Made by a program: the position numbers and the translations under genes. The notes beneath the pieces were generated by a model. That model was given only the letters and a program-made list of their open reading frames with translations. It had not been told where the DNA came from and ran no database searches. From positions 1,178,001 through 1,242,000 of the forward strand of contig NZ_LT629741.1 in the NCBI RefSeq assembly GCF_900105135.1: 64,000 nucleotides of DNA, read 5' to 3'. Source of the DNA: Gramella sp. MAR_2010_147 (lineage in GTDB: Bacteria > Bacteroidota > Bacteroidia > Flavobacteriales > Flavobacteriaceae). Of the stretch, positions 1-8,450 are shown piece by piece; the first letter of the stretch is position 1, and each line of letters begins with the position of its first letter.

Positions 1-2393
1 AGCTCATTCAGTTTTTACAAAGTGCCTGGTTTCATGCCAGGTTCATATTCAAGGAAATATCTTTTTGGGCTATTGTGTTCTGTAGTTTAATTATTATCAT
101 AATAAATTCAGTAAATCTTGGAACCACTCATGGTGTCGACAGTTTTCCAACCACTTATCTTATCATTGAAGAGTTACAGGGTATGTCCATTTACTTTTTC
201 GCACTCATTCTTCTGTTTTACACAGGCGAGTTGATCTGGAAAGAAAAAGAAGTCAAAATAGATCTGATATACGGTGCTACTTCAGTAAGCAATTTTATAG
301 ATCTCGGCAGTAAATTTCTTGGACTTATATTGATCTATATTACGCTGATTTTAGCATTGATTGTAGGCGGAATAGGTTTCCAAACCTTCAGTGGATATTA
401 TCATTATGAATTAGATCTTTATTTTAATGGCTTTTTTCTGGAAATTCTCCCGTTTCTTATACTCTATACATTCATATCTTTTTTCTTACACATAGTTACA
501 GGAAAAAAGTTTTTAGGAATTTTAGTGACACTTGTTTTCTTTATCATAAATATTGCCATTGGTATTTTTGGCATTGAGCATGTTTTAGTCAATTTTGGAG
601 GAAATGCATTAGCGAGCTATTCAGATATGAATAGATATGGACATTTTCTATTTCCATTTCTTATAGTAAAAGCCTACTGGTTTTTCTTCGGAATTTTATT
701 GTTTCTAATAACGGTAATTTTAATGGAAAGAGGTTCAGAAACCAGTTTGAGTCAAAGATTAAAAAGATTTAATTTCAGAATTGCTAGCAAAAATCTCATT
801 ACCGCAACAAGTGTTTTCCTTATACTTTTTATAGCAACGGGGATATTTATTTTTTATAATACTAATATTCTGAATCAGTTTCTAACAAGAAACGAGAAAA
901 ATGATTTCAGAGCAGCTTATGAAACCAATCTTCGACAGTTTGAATATCTTCCGCAGCCGAAGATTACAGATGCGAAATTAAAAGTTGAATTATATCCTTC
1001 AGAAAGATCTTATAACGCAGAAGGTTATTTTATTCTGAAAAATAAAAATGACAAACCCATTCAACAAATTCATATACAAAACCATCCTGATAATTCTTTA
1101 AGATTATCTGAAGTTAAATTTGATCGTAATGCAAGTCTGAACGATCACTTTATGGAGTTTGGCTATCACATTTTTGAGTTGGATAAGCCCTTGCTAAAAG
1201 GAGATTCAATTAAAATGAACTTCAAGCAAACTTTAAAACCAAATGGTTTTGAAATAGGTGGTGCAGACTTTAATGTCCTGCATAATGGAACTTTTTTCGA
1301 AAACTCTATGCTTCCAACATTGAGCTATAATCGAGATTACGAAATAGATGAAGATGACTTAAGAGCTGAATATAACCTCCCAAAAAGAATGAATAAAGCG
1401 AATCGAAATCATTTTCGGGAACTTAAGAATGCAAGAACAGGCAGTGATTCAGACGGTCTTACATTAGAAATGATAATCGGAACAGAAGGAAATCAGACCG
1501 CTATCACTTCCGGAGATCTAATTTCAGAGTGGAAAACTGATGATCGTAATTATTTCCATTATAAGACGAATCAGCCTATCATCAATTTTTATCCGATTGT
1601 TTCAGCAAATTATCAGACTTTAAAAGCAAAATATCAGCCTGCAGGAAATAATAAGCCGGTTGATCTGGAAATTTATCATCACAAATCACACAAGTATAAT
1701 CTGGAAAGCATGATGCAAGGCATGAAAAAATCTCTGGATTACTACAGTGTTCATTTTAGCCCTTATCAATACAATCAATTACGAATAGTTGAATTTCCTC
1801 GATACCGGCAGTTCGCTCAATCATTCCCCAGTACAATCCCGTTTTCCGAGGCACTTGGATTCATTTTGGATATTCAGGAAGAGAATATAGATATGGTTTT
1901 TTATATCACAGCACATGAAGTTGCACATCAATGGTGGGGGCTGCAATTGGAAGCTGCAAATGTAAAAGGTCGAAATATGATTTTAGAAACTTTGTCTCAA
2001 TATTCAGCCATGATGGTTTTAAAACAAACATATGGAGAAGATCAGGTTGAAAAGTTCCTTAAGAATCAACTTGATGATTACCTGGAAGGAAAACGAAAAT
2101 TTAAAAAAGAGGAAGTACCTCTTTCATTAGTTGAAAATGAAGATCATATCTATTATGCAAAAGGGGCGATAAATATGTATGCATTACAAAAGGCTATTGG
2201 TGAAGAAAATGTCAATATCGCTTTAAGGAATTTTCTAAATGACTGGCATACTTTTAACAATCCTACAAAACTTGATCGGTATTCGACAACTGAAGATTTA
2301 CTTGAATATTTCAGGCAACAAACTCCTGATAGTATGCGATATTTAATTACAGACTTGTTTGAAAAAGTCACTCCCGTAGATTTACAAAATTGA
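1..2393 (+). CDS. ABC-2-type permease fused to M1-like zinc metallopeptidase (5' end outside window)
   Basis: The frame is open from the first bases of the window (codons in the phase of base 3), so the gene starts upstream and the GTG at 75 is not its start. The visible N-terminal third is hydrophobic, with about six membrane segments up to roughly base 880, as in ABC-2 permeases. The rest is a soluble domain with the gluzincin motif HEVAHQWWG at 1914-1940. The presumed third zinc ligand is the Glu of ILETLSQYS, 19 residues after the HExxH by my count; classical M1 enzymes have 18. Such permease/peptidase fusions are known in Bacteroidota, usually beside an ABC ATPase gene, which would lie upstream. 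The transported substrate cannot be told from the sequence. Confidence 0.85.
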   Translation, partial: LIQFLQSAWFHARFIFKEISFWAIVFCSLIIIIINSVNLGTTHGVDSFPTTYLIIEELQGMSIYFFALILLFYTGELIWKEKEVKIDLIYGATSVSNFIDLGSKFLGLILIYITLILALIVGGIGFQTFSGYYHYELDLYFNGFFLEILPFLILYTFISFFLHIVTGKKFLGILVTLVFFIINIAIGIFGIEHVLVNFGGNALASYSDMNRYGHFLFPFLIVKAYWFFFGILLFLITVILMERGSETSLSQRLKRFNFRIASKNLITATSVFLILFIATGIFIFYNTNILNQFLTRNEKNDFRAAYETNLRQFEYLPQPKITDAKLKVELYPSERSYNAEGYFILKNKNDKPIQQIHIQNHPDNSLRLSEVKFDRNASLNDHFMEFGYHIFELDKPLLKGDSIKMNFKQTLKPNGFEIGGADFNVLHNGTFFENSMLPTLSYNRDYEIDEDDLRAEYNLPKRMNKANRNHFRELKNARTGSDSDGLTLEMIIGTEGNQTAITSGDLISEWKTDDRNYFHYKTNQPIINFYPIVSANYQTLKAKYQPAGNNKPVDLEIYHHKSHKYNLESMMQGMKKSLDYYSVHFSPYQYNQLRIVEFPRYRQFAQSFPSTIPFSEALGFILDIQEENIDMVFYITAHEVAHQWWGLQLEAANVKGRNMILETLSQYSAMMVLKQTYGEDQVEKFLKNQLDDYLEGKRKFKKEEVPLSLVENEDHIYYAKGAINMYALQKAIGEENVNIALRNFLNDWHTFNNPTKLDRYSTTEDLLEYFRQQTPDSMRYLITDLFEKVTPVDLQN

Positions 2394-2601
2394 TTTTCAT
2401 AAATTTTAGTTCACGATAAATAATTCATTTGTATTGCATTTTAACCAAACATATTTCTTTATATAAATTGTGTTGGTTAGACTAATGGAGGGATAGCAAG
2501 TGTAAGCTTTACTAGCTTTTGGGATAAGGACGATTCCAAAGGTCACCGAATCAGACTCATTTTATATGATTTCACATCAAATTTAATGAGTACCCAAAAA
2601 C
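2394..2601. other. intergenic stretch with an imperfect hairpin, no gene seen
   Basis: No convincing coding frame lies between the peptidase stop and the terminator at 2602. A stem with internal loops can form at 2555-2591: ACTCATT (2555-2561) pairs with AATGAGT (2585-2591), and inside it TGAT (2567-2570) pairs with ATCA (2576-2579). A second weak, imperfectly palindromic run surrounds the AAGCTT near 2507. It could be the 3' end of the peptidase mRNA or an untranslated RNA, but nothing identifies a known family. Confidence 0.3.
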
Positions 2602-2639
2602 AAAAAACCCGGTTAATCATATGATTAACCGGGTTTTTT
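2602..2639. terminator. bidirectional intrinsic terminator
   Basis: A perfect palindrome: six A, then a 13-base arm ACCCGGTTAATCAT-like sequence, then its exact complement and six T. It lies 3 bases beyond the 3' end of tRNA-Pro on the minus strand and downstream of the peptidase gene on the plus strand, so it can stop transcription from both sides. Confidence 0.85.
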
Positions 2640-2642
2640 AAG

Positions 2643-2717
2643 TCGGGGTGGCAGGATTCGAACCTGCGACCTCCTGCTCCCAAAGCAGGCGCGATGACCG
2701 GGCTACGCTACACCCCG
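2643..2717 (-). tRNA. tRNA-Pro (anticodon TGG)
   Basis: The minus strand folds as a cloverleaf. The acceptor stem CGGGGTG/CACCCCG is perfect, the anticodon stem is CCTGC/GCAGG around the loop TTTGGGA with anticodon TGG, and the T arm is GCAGG-TTCGAAT-CCTGC. The CCA end is not encoded. The gene stands alone and is followed at once by the terminator at 2602-2639. No integrase or duplicated 3' end is nearby, so it does not appear to be an occupied attachment site. Confidence 0.97.
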
Positions 2718-2794
2718 AAATGGCATTTCAACCATAATTGGGCGGCAAATATAAGAATTATTAACCTCTCACAATGAAAACTTTTAATTTTTTA

Positions 2795-2802
2795 TATCTT
2801 AG
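2795..2802 (+). promoter_or_regulatory. candidate -7 promoter box (TATCTTAG)
   Basis: TATCTTAG is close to the Bacteroidota TAnnTTTG box and lies 37 bases before the preferred start at 2840. The same octamer precedes the FtsB/DivIC-like gene at 10666. Its position supports 2840 over the upstream ATG at 2774, which would precede the promoter. No clear -33 TTG box is seen. Confidence 0.4.
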
Positions 2803-2839
2803 TTTACTTAATATGTTTAAGACCCTTAATATTGTTGCT

Positions 2840-4033
2840 ATGAAAAGAATTTTATTTATAACGGTCATCGCTCTAGGTCTAATTGCCTGCGGTGAAAATG
2901 GAAAAGAGGCAGATACCGCACAGGTAGATGAAAATGCCGAAGAGACAGCAGAAGAACAAACGCAGGAACCTGCTGAAGTGCCAGACCCTATTGACGCCGA
3001 AAGTTCAAACAAATATAGTTTTGAAATGGTTGTAGAAGGATTAAAGATTCCATGGGGCTTTACTTTCCTGCCAGATGGTAGCATGCTCATCACAGAAAAA
3101 AAGGGTGAAATCATTCATTATAAAGATGGTAAAAAAACCTCTGTTCAGGGAGTACCGGAAGTCTATGATCGTGGTCAGGGCGGACTATTAGACATAGTGC
3201 TTCATCCAGATTATGAATCTAACGGATGGATCTATTTTACCTATGCTTCTAAAGAAGGTGAAGGGAATGGCGGAAATACAGCTTTAATGAGAGCAAAATT
3301 GAGTGAAAATCAGTTAACCAATAAGGAAACTCTTTATAAGGCATCTCCAAATACGAGCAAAGGTCAGCATTTTGGATCAAGGATCGCTTTTGATAAAAAC
3401 GGATATTTATATTTTAGTATTGGTGAACGCGGTGAACGTGATGTGAATCCACAGGATATTTCCCGGGATAATGGTAAGGTTTATAGATTGAACGACGATG
3501 GCAGTGTGCCATCAGATAATCCGTTCATAGGCCAGGAAAATGCTGTGGAAGCGATTTACTCTTATGGTCACCGTAACCCACAGGGTATGATTCTTAATCC
3601 TGAAACAGGAGAGATATGGGTTCACGAGCATGGTCCAAAAGGAGGAGATGAAATTAATGTGGTGAAGAAAGGTGCAAATTACGGTTGGCCGGTAGTAACC
3701 TACGGTGAAAATTACAGCGGTACTTCTATAACCGATGAAAGATCCAGACCTAATATGGAAGATCCTATTTTCTACTGGTTACCTTCTATTGCCCCTAGCG
3801 GATTTGCCTTTGTTACTTCAGATAAATTTCCTGAATTGAAAGGAAATCTCTTAGTGGGATCACTTAAATTTCAATATCTGGAACTTTTAGAACTTAACGG
3901 TAAAAAGATCAGTAAAAGAATTAAATTGCTGGAAGACTCCGGCAGAATGAGAGATGTAAAGCAAGGACCAGACGGAAACATTTATATTGCCGTTGAAGGG
4001 AAAGGAATCGCCAAATTAATCAAAAACCAATAA
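2840..4033 (+). CDS. PQQ-dependent aldose sugar dehydrogenase-like lipoprotein
   Basis: A 397-residue soluble-glucose-dehydrogenase-type beta-propeller (YliI/Asd family), expected to oxidise sugars at C1 with PQQ. I chose the ATG at 2840 rather than 2774 because the protein then begins with a lipoprotein signal (MKRILFITVIALGLIAC, Cys17). A Glu/Ala-rich acidic linker follows to about residue 60. Conserved family segments are visible: LDIVLHPDY, GSRIAFDKNGYLYFSIGERG, HRNPQGM and HEHGPKGGDEIN followed by GANYGWP. The next gene starts one base after the stop and encodes a cytochrome c, the expected electron acceptor. Family is sure; the sugar and actual PQQ use are inferred. No PQQ synthesis genes are in the window. 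Confidence 0.85.
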   Translation: MKRILFITVIALGLIACGENGKEADTAQVDENAEETAEEQTQEPAEVPDPIDAESSNKYSFEMVVEGLKIPWGFTFLPDGSMLITEKKGEIIHYKDGKKTSVQGVPEVYDRGQGGLLDIVLHPDYESNGWIYFTYASKEGEGNGGNTALMRAKLSENQLTNKETLYKASPNTSKGQHFGSRIAFDKNGYLYFSIGERGERDVNPQDISRDNGKVYRLNDDGSVPSDNPFIGQENAVEAIYSYGHRNPQGMILNPETGEIWVHEHGPKGGDEINVVKKGANYGWPVVTYGENYSGTSITDERSRPNMEDPIFYWLPSIAPSGFAFVTSDKFPELKGNLLVGSLKFQYLELLELNGKKISKRIKLLEDSGRMRDVKQGPDGNIYIAVEGKGIAKLIKNQ

Positions 4034-4034
4034 A

Positions 4035-4505
4035 ATGAAAAAACTGCTATTTGTATTTGGATTGGCAACAGCTATGGTAGCTTGCAAATCTGATAAAAAA
4101 GAAAAAGACGCTGAAGAAGAATCTTACGTCATTCCGGCTTCAGAAAAATCAAGTGAAAAATCTCCGCTTACCGCGAGTGTCGAACGTGGAAAAATTATTT
4201 ATAATGATCTATGTGTAACCTGTCATCTCCCCACCGGAAAAGGAATTGCCGGTACCTACCCTCCAGTTGACGGTTCCAACTGGCTTACTGAAAAAAGAGA
4301 AGAGAGTATTAGAGGTGTGAAATACGGCATGCAGGGTCCAATAGAAGTGAATGGTGAAAAATATGATAATATTATGACACCAATGGGTTTAAGTGATAAA
4401 GAAGTGGCAGATGCAATGAATTATGTGATGAATTCCTGGAGTAATAACATTGATGAAATGGTTACTGAAGAAGAGGTAGCTGCAATCCAGGAAAAAGAAG
4501 AATAA
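4035..4505 (+). CDS. cytochrome c lipoprotein, partner of the sugar dehydrogenase
   Basis: A 156-residue class-I c-type cytochrome. It begins with a lipoprotein signal ending at Cys17 (ATAMVAC), then a charged linker. A single haem-attachment motif CVTCH sits at residues 60-64, and Met114 or Met117 (NIMTPMGLS) is the likely sixth haem ligand. It starts one base after the dehydrogenase stop, so the two are almost certainly co-transcribed. Together they form a plausible periplasmic electron path from sugar through PQQ to haem c and the respiratory chain. A hairpin terminator follows at 4529. Electron transfer between the two is inferred from adjacency. Confidence 0.88.
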   Translation: MKKLLFVFGLATAMVACKSDKKEKDAEEESYVIPASEKSSEKSPLTASVERGKIIYNDLCVTCHLPTGKGIAGTYPPVDGSNWLTEKREESIRGVKYGMQGPIEVNGEKYDNIMTPMGLSDKEVADAMNYVMNSWSNNIDEMVTEEEVAAIQEKEE

Positions 4506-4528
4506 GAGCTTTAAATTGAATTTTTTAG

Positions 4529-4557
4529 AACCGGATCTATATAGATCCGGTTTTTTT
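4529..4557 (+). terminator. intrinsic terminator after the dehydrogenase/cytochrome pair
   Basis: The 12-base arm AACCGGATCTAT is followed directly by its complement ATAGATCCGGTT and a run of T. Confidence 0.85.
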
Positions 4558-4625
4558 ATTTTACGAGAATTCAGTTTTCATCAAATTGATAAGAAATTCA
4601 TCAAAAACTTTTTAAAAACTAGTAT

Positions 4626-4633
4626 TACCTTTG
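4626..4633 (+). promoter_or_regulatory. -7 promoter box TACCTTTG for udk
   Basis: An exact TAnnTTTG match, 16 bases before the udk ATG. The same octamer precedes the genes at 45633, 53880 and 34617. A -33 TTG element is not obvious. Confidence 0.65.
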
Positions 4634-4649
4634 CGCAAATTTCAACTCT

Positions 4650-5258
4650 ATGCTTATAATTGGTATTGCCGGGGGAACGGGAAGCGGAAAAACCACGGTA
4701 GTAAATCAAATCATTGAAGAATTAAAAAATGAGGAAGTAGATGTGATTTCTCAGGATTCTTACTATCAGGATACTTCTCACCTCTCTTTTGAAGACCGAA
4801 AAAAAATCAATTTTGATCATCCTAAATCTATAGATTTTGAACTTTTAGGAGAACATTTAAAGGAATTGAAAGCCGGAAACTCTATTCAGCAACCAGTATA
4901 TTCTTTTACAGAACATAATAGAACCGGCGAAACTATTGAGATTCATCCCAGAAAAGTTGTAATTGTAGAGGGTATCCTTATTCTCACGCACCCTGAAATA
5001 AGAGAGTTATTTGACATAAAGATCTATGTGCATGCAGATAGTGACGAAAGATTAATTCGAAGATTAAAACGTGATATCGCTGAACGCGGACGTGATCTTG
5101 AAGAAGTTTTATGGCGATACCAAACTACCTTAAAACCCATGCATCAGCAATTTATAGAACCAACCAAGGAGTTTGCAGACATCATAATTCCTACCAATCG
5201 CTACAATACAGTGGCTGTTGATATTGTTCAAACTATAATCAAAGACAGGTTATTCTAA
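4650..5258 (+). CDS. udk: uridine kinase
   Basis: A 202-residue member of the uridine/cytidine kinase family of the pyrimidine salvage pathway, phosphorylating uridine or cytidine with ATP or GTP in the cytoplasm. The P-loop GGTGSGKT is at residues 8-15. The nucleoside-site segment QDSYYQD, the NFDHP segment and the lid-like RRLKRDIAERGRD are all present. Length is normal. It has its own promoter box and is followed by a hairpin, so it appears to be monocistronic. In many flavobacteria, as I recall, udk is followed directly by the FtsB/DivIC-like gene; here about 5.3 kb intervenes. Confidence 0.95.
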   Translation: MLIIGIAGGTGSGKTTVVNQIIEELKNEEVDVISQDSYYQDTSHLSFEDRKKINFDHPKSIDFELLGEHLKELKAGNSIQQPVYSFTEHNRTGETIEIHPRKVVIVEGILILTHPEIRELFDIKIYVHADSDERLIRRLKRDIAERGRDLEEVLWRYQTTLKPMHQQFIEPTKEFADIIIPTNRYNTVAVDIVQTIIKDRLF

Positions 5259-5287
5259 AACCAATCAGTTTTATCGTTGACTATAAT

Positions 5288-5319
5288 AAAGCCTCGGAAT
5301 TTTAAATTTTCGGGGCTTT
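5288..5319 (+). terminator. probable terminator after udk
   Basis: The stem AAAGCCTCGGAA pairs with a GC-rich complement containing G-U pairs, ending CGGGGCTTT. The downstream T tract is short (TTTGTT), so termination may be weak. Confidence 0.6.
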
Positions 5320-5462
5320 GTTAATACATGGTTAATAGATATATGAAAGCTTGGTAAAAACCATATTGATTTTTAGTAATTTAACATAATCGATAGACCT
5401 TAATTAATTATGCATTCAAATTTCAATCAACACAAATTATTTCTAACCACTAAATCCATTCT

Positions 5463-8441
5463 ATGAAAAAACAGCATTCAGGTATTCTTAAAAATGGAAA
5501 ATGCTTGCTTTTACTGGTATTTTTATTTTTAAGTGTGAACGTAATAGCGCAGGAAGCTTCATACAGCTTCTCTGGAACTGTAATCAATCAGAGCAACAAC
5601 CAGCCAATTGCCGGTGCAACTGTCTCTATTGAAAACACCAATTTTGGAGGGATTACAGATTTTGACGGAAAATATAGCTTTACTGCGACCTTAACTGCGG
5701 GAACCTATAATTTAATAAGCAGTTATGTGGGCTATGGCACCCAAAAGATCTCATTAACATTATCTGACCAAACAGAAATCTCTACTGACTTTCAACTTCA
5801 GGCAGATCTCTTAAATCTTGATGAAGTTGTCGTTACAGGGTCTACCATTGGTGTAAACAAAAGAACTTTAGGTAATGCCATTTCTACCGTAAAAGGAGAC
5901 GATCTTGTAAATAATGGTGCTACCGCAGTAGACCAGGCAATAGCCGGAAAAATCACTGGTGCCCTGGTTCAACAAAACTCTGGAGATCCCGCAGGCGGAA
6001 TTAGCATTAGGCTTAGAGGACCAAGTACTGTTTTAGGAAGTTCAGATCCATTGTATATTGTAGATGGTATTATAATAGACAACTCCAGTAATGAGCTCAT
6101 TGATCTTGGAGGAAATAACCAAAACCGACTGGCAGATATCAATCCTAACGATATTGAGAAAATAGAAGTACTTAAAGGTGCCGCAGCTGCTGCGATCTAT
6201 GGTTCCCGTGCGAGTAACGGGGTTGTTCAGATTTTCACCAAAAGAGGTAGATCTGGAGAAACAAAATTCACCTTCTCTACAAATTTCAAATCTCATAAAT
6301 TAAGAAAGGAGATTGATTATAATACTGCGCCAGTGGCATGGGTAGATCCGTTTACCAGATCAAATCTGGAAACTGTTCCCGTAACTCGTTATAATTACCA
6401 GGATCTATTTTTTGACAATGCATTTGGAGTAGAAAACTATCTTTCTGTTAGTGGAGGTTCTGATAGATCTTCTTATTTTCTTTCAGCTTCCCACCTCAAC
6501 AATGAAGGTATTATTAAAAATACCGATTTTCGAAGATATGGTCTTAAGGCATCAATCACCCAAAAAGCTTGGGATTGGTTAAATATCAATGCCGGTCTAA
6601 ATTATGTTCGCAGTGAAAGTAGTGATATCCCAAATGGTGGTATTAATTCAGCATATGGTGCTATTACAGGATTTGTATTTAGTGATAACTCTATAGATCC
6701 TTTTCCAAATGAATCTGGGATTTATCCCGTAACCTCACTTTTAGTTCCAAGAACCAACCCTTTAGAAGCGGTAAATAGATTCGATTTTGGTCAGAAATTA
6801 AACCGTATTATTTCCAGTGTAGGATTGGATGCTGTAATTTCTGAAAACTTATCAGCGAGTTATAAATTAGGAGTTGATTTTTATAATCAATCTGCCACTG
6901 CCTTTATCCCAATAAATAACACCTCACCAAATGGAGATGGCTTCGCAAGAAGATCAGATGTTAACAGGTTTCAGTATAACAGTGATTTAAATCTTGTTTA
7001 TCAATTCGACATTACTCAAAATCTAGAATCTACCTCTACGTTAGGTGGTTCATGGCAGTATGAAGAAGGTGACCGAATTGGAATTAATGCCAATGGCCTT
7101 CCTCCTATTGTTGAAACAGCTACCAGTGGTAGTATTGTAGAGCAGGGAGAAAGTAGATTCCAGATATCTTATTGGGGTGCATTCCTTCAACAATCTTTTA
7201 ATTTTAAGGATAAACTGTACATAAATGGAGCCCTTAGAATGGATGGTGCCTCTACTTTTGGAGAAGACGAGAGAAATCAGCTTTACGCAAAAGCCAGCCT
7301 TTCTTATGTGATCTCTGAAGAGGATTTCTGGGAAAATACATTTGGAGACTCCTTCAACACTCTTAAATTAAGAGCTTCCTGGGGACAGGCCGGAAACCTT
7401 ACTGCTCTTGGAGCTTTTCAGAGATTTACCAGATTTAGTCCCTCTGCCATCAATGGTTCTACCAGTCTATTACCTAATTCTCAGCAAGGTGATTTAGATA
7501 TTGCCCCGGAAAGACAGGATGAAATTGAATTCGGTTTTGATGCTGGTTTGCTTGATAACAGGCTTGGAATAGAATTCACCTATTATAAACAAAAAGTTAC
7601 TGATCTTCTACTGCCCCGTGAATTGTCCCCATCTTCAGGATTTAGCTCTCGAATTGAGAATGTTGGGAATCTGGAAAATGAGGGGATAGAATTGTTATTA
7701 AAAGGTTCGCCTGTAAGAACTGAAAAATTTAACTGGGATGTTACAGCTACCTATACAAAAAATGAAAATGAAGTCACTAAAGTTGCCGGAGGTGGACAGT
7801 TTGCCCTTGCAGGAAGCTTTGCAACCAACTATGTTATAGAAGGAGAACCTCTCGGGGTCTTTTATAGACAATTTTACGCGCGTGATGCTGACGGTAGTAT
7901 AAGTCTGGACGAGAATGGATATCCTTTTAGTGGCAGAACAGAAGATGGGTCTTCATCCAAGGTTATAGGGGATCCTAATCCGGATTGGTTTGGTTCATTA
8001 ATTAACGAATTCCGTTATAAGAATTTTGACCTGCGAGTACAATTAGATGCTGTTCAGGGATTTGATGTATTTAACTGGAACAGGAGACTTCTGGATAATG
8101 TGATTTTTGGTGGTGGGTCCAATGTAGGTGAAGAATTATTAGGAAACCGACCAAAAGGATACGGAGGGGCCCAGGCAAACATCTTTGAAGAATTTGTAGA
8201 AGATGGTTCCTTTGTGAAATTAAGGGAAATTTCCCTTGCCTATACTTTTTATGAGCCTTTCACCAATGTTGACAATATTCGTTTAAGTGTGGTAGGCAGA
8301 AACCTGATCTCCTGGGATGATTATTCCGGATGGGATCCAGAAATTAATGCTGCAGGACAAAGCAATGGAGTAAGAGGATTTGATTTTGCCGGTGTTCCTA
8401 TTCCACGAACTTTTCAATTCGGTGTAAATGTTAGCTTCTAA
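5463..8441 (+). CDS. SusC/RagA-type TonB-dependent outer-membrane transporter
   Basis: 992 residues, normal for the family. A Sec signal peptide ends near residue 30 (NVIAQ). It is followed by a carboxypeptidase-regulatory-like domain (about 36-120), the DEVVVTG segment before the plug, and the SusC-type plug with PNDIEKIEVLKG and IYGSRASNGVV (about 225-260). The remainder is a 22-strand-type beta barrel ending in an aromatic residue. With the SusD protein 9 bases downstream it forms an outer-membrane pump for oligomeric nutrients, energised by TonB. No glycosidase, sulfatase, peptidase, sigma/anti-sigma or hybrid sensor gene is adjacent, so the substrate is unknown. Confidence 0.95.
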   Translation: MKKQHSGILKNGKCLLLLVFLFLSVNVIAQEASYSFSGTVINQSNNQPIAGATVSIENTNFGGITDFDGKYSFTATLTAGTYNLISSYVGYGTQKISLTLSDQTEISTDFQLQADLLNLDEVVVTGSTIGVNKRTLGNAISTVKGDDLVNNGATAVDQAIAGKITGALVQQNSGDPAGGISIRLRGPSTVLGSSDPLYIVDGIIIDNSSNELIDLGGNNQNRLADINPNDIEKIEVLKGAAAAAIYGSRASNGVVQIFTKRGRSGETKFTFSTNFKSHKLRKEIDYNTAPVAWVDPFTRSNLETVPVTRYNYQDLFFDNAFGVENYLSVSGGSDRSSYFLSASHLNNEGIIKNTDFRRYGLKASITQKAWDWLNINAGLNYVRSESSDIPNGGINSAYGAITGFVFSDNSIDPFPNESGIYPVTSLLVPRTNPLEAVNRFDFGQKLNRIISSVGLDAVISENLSASYKLGVDFYNQSATAFIPINNTSPNGDGFARRSDVNRFQYNSDLNLVYQFDITQNLESTSTLGGSWQYEEGDRIGINANGLPPIVETATSGSIVEQGESRFQISYWGAFLQQSFNFKDKLYINGALRMDGASTFGEDERNQLYAKASLSYVISEEDFWENTFGDSFNTLKLRASWGQAGNLTALGAFQRFTRFSPSAINGSTSLLPNSQQGDLDIAPERQDEIEFGFDAGLLDNRLGIEFTYYKQKVTDLLLPRELSPSSGFSSRIENVGNLENEGIELLLKGSPVRTEKFNWDVTATYTKNENEVTKVAGGGQFALAGSFATNYVIEGEPLGVFYRQFYARDADGSISLDENGYPFSGRTEDGSSSKVIGDPNPDWFGSLINEFRYKNFDLRVQLDAVQGFDVFNWNRRLLDNVIFGGGSNVGEELLGNRPKGYGGAQANIFEEFVEDGSFVKLREISLAYTFYEPFTNVDNIRLSVVGRNLISWDDYSGWDPEINAAGQSNGVRGFDFAGVPIPRTFQFGVNVSF

Positions 8442-8450
8442 TTAAAAAAA

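Noticed and set aside
2643..2717. tRNA-Pro as attachment site of an integrated element
   Set aside because: No integrase, no repeated tRNA 3' end and no foreign-looking genes nearby.
2774..2839. Upstream ATG extending the sugar dehydrogenase by 22 residues
   Set aside because: The extension would place the lipoprotein signal inside the protein, and the promoter-like box at 2795 lies within it.
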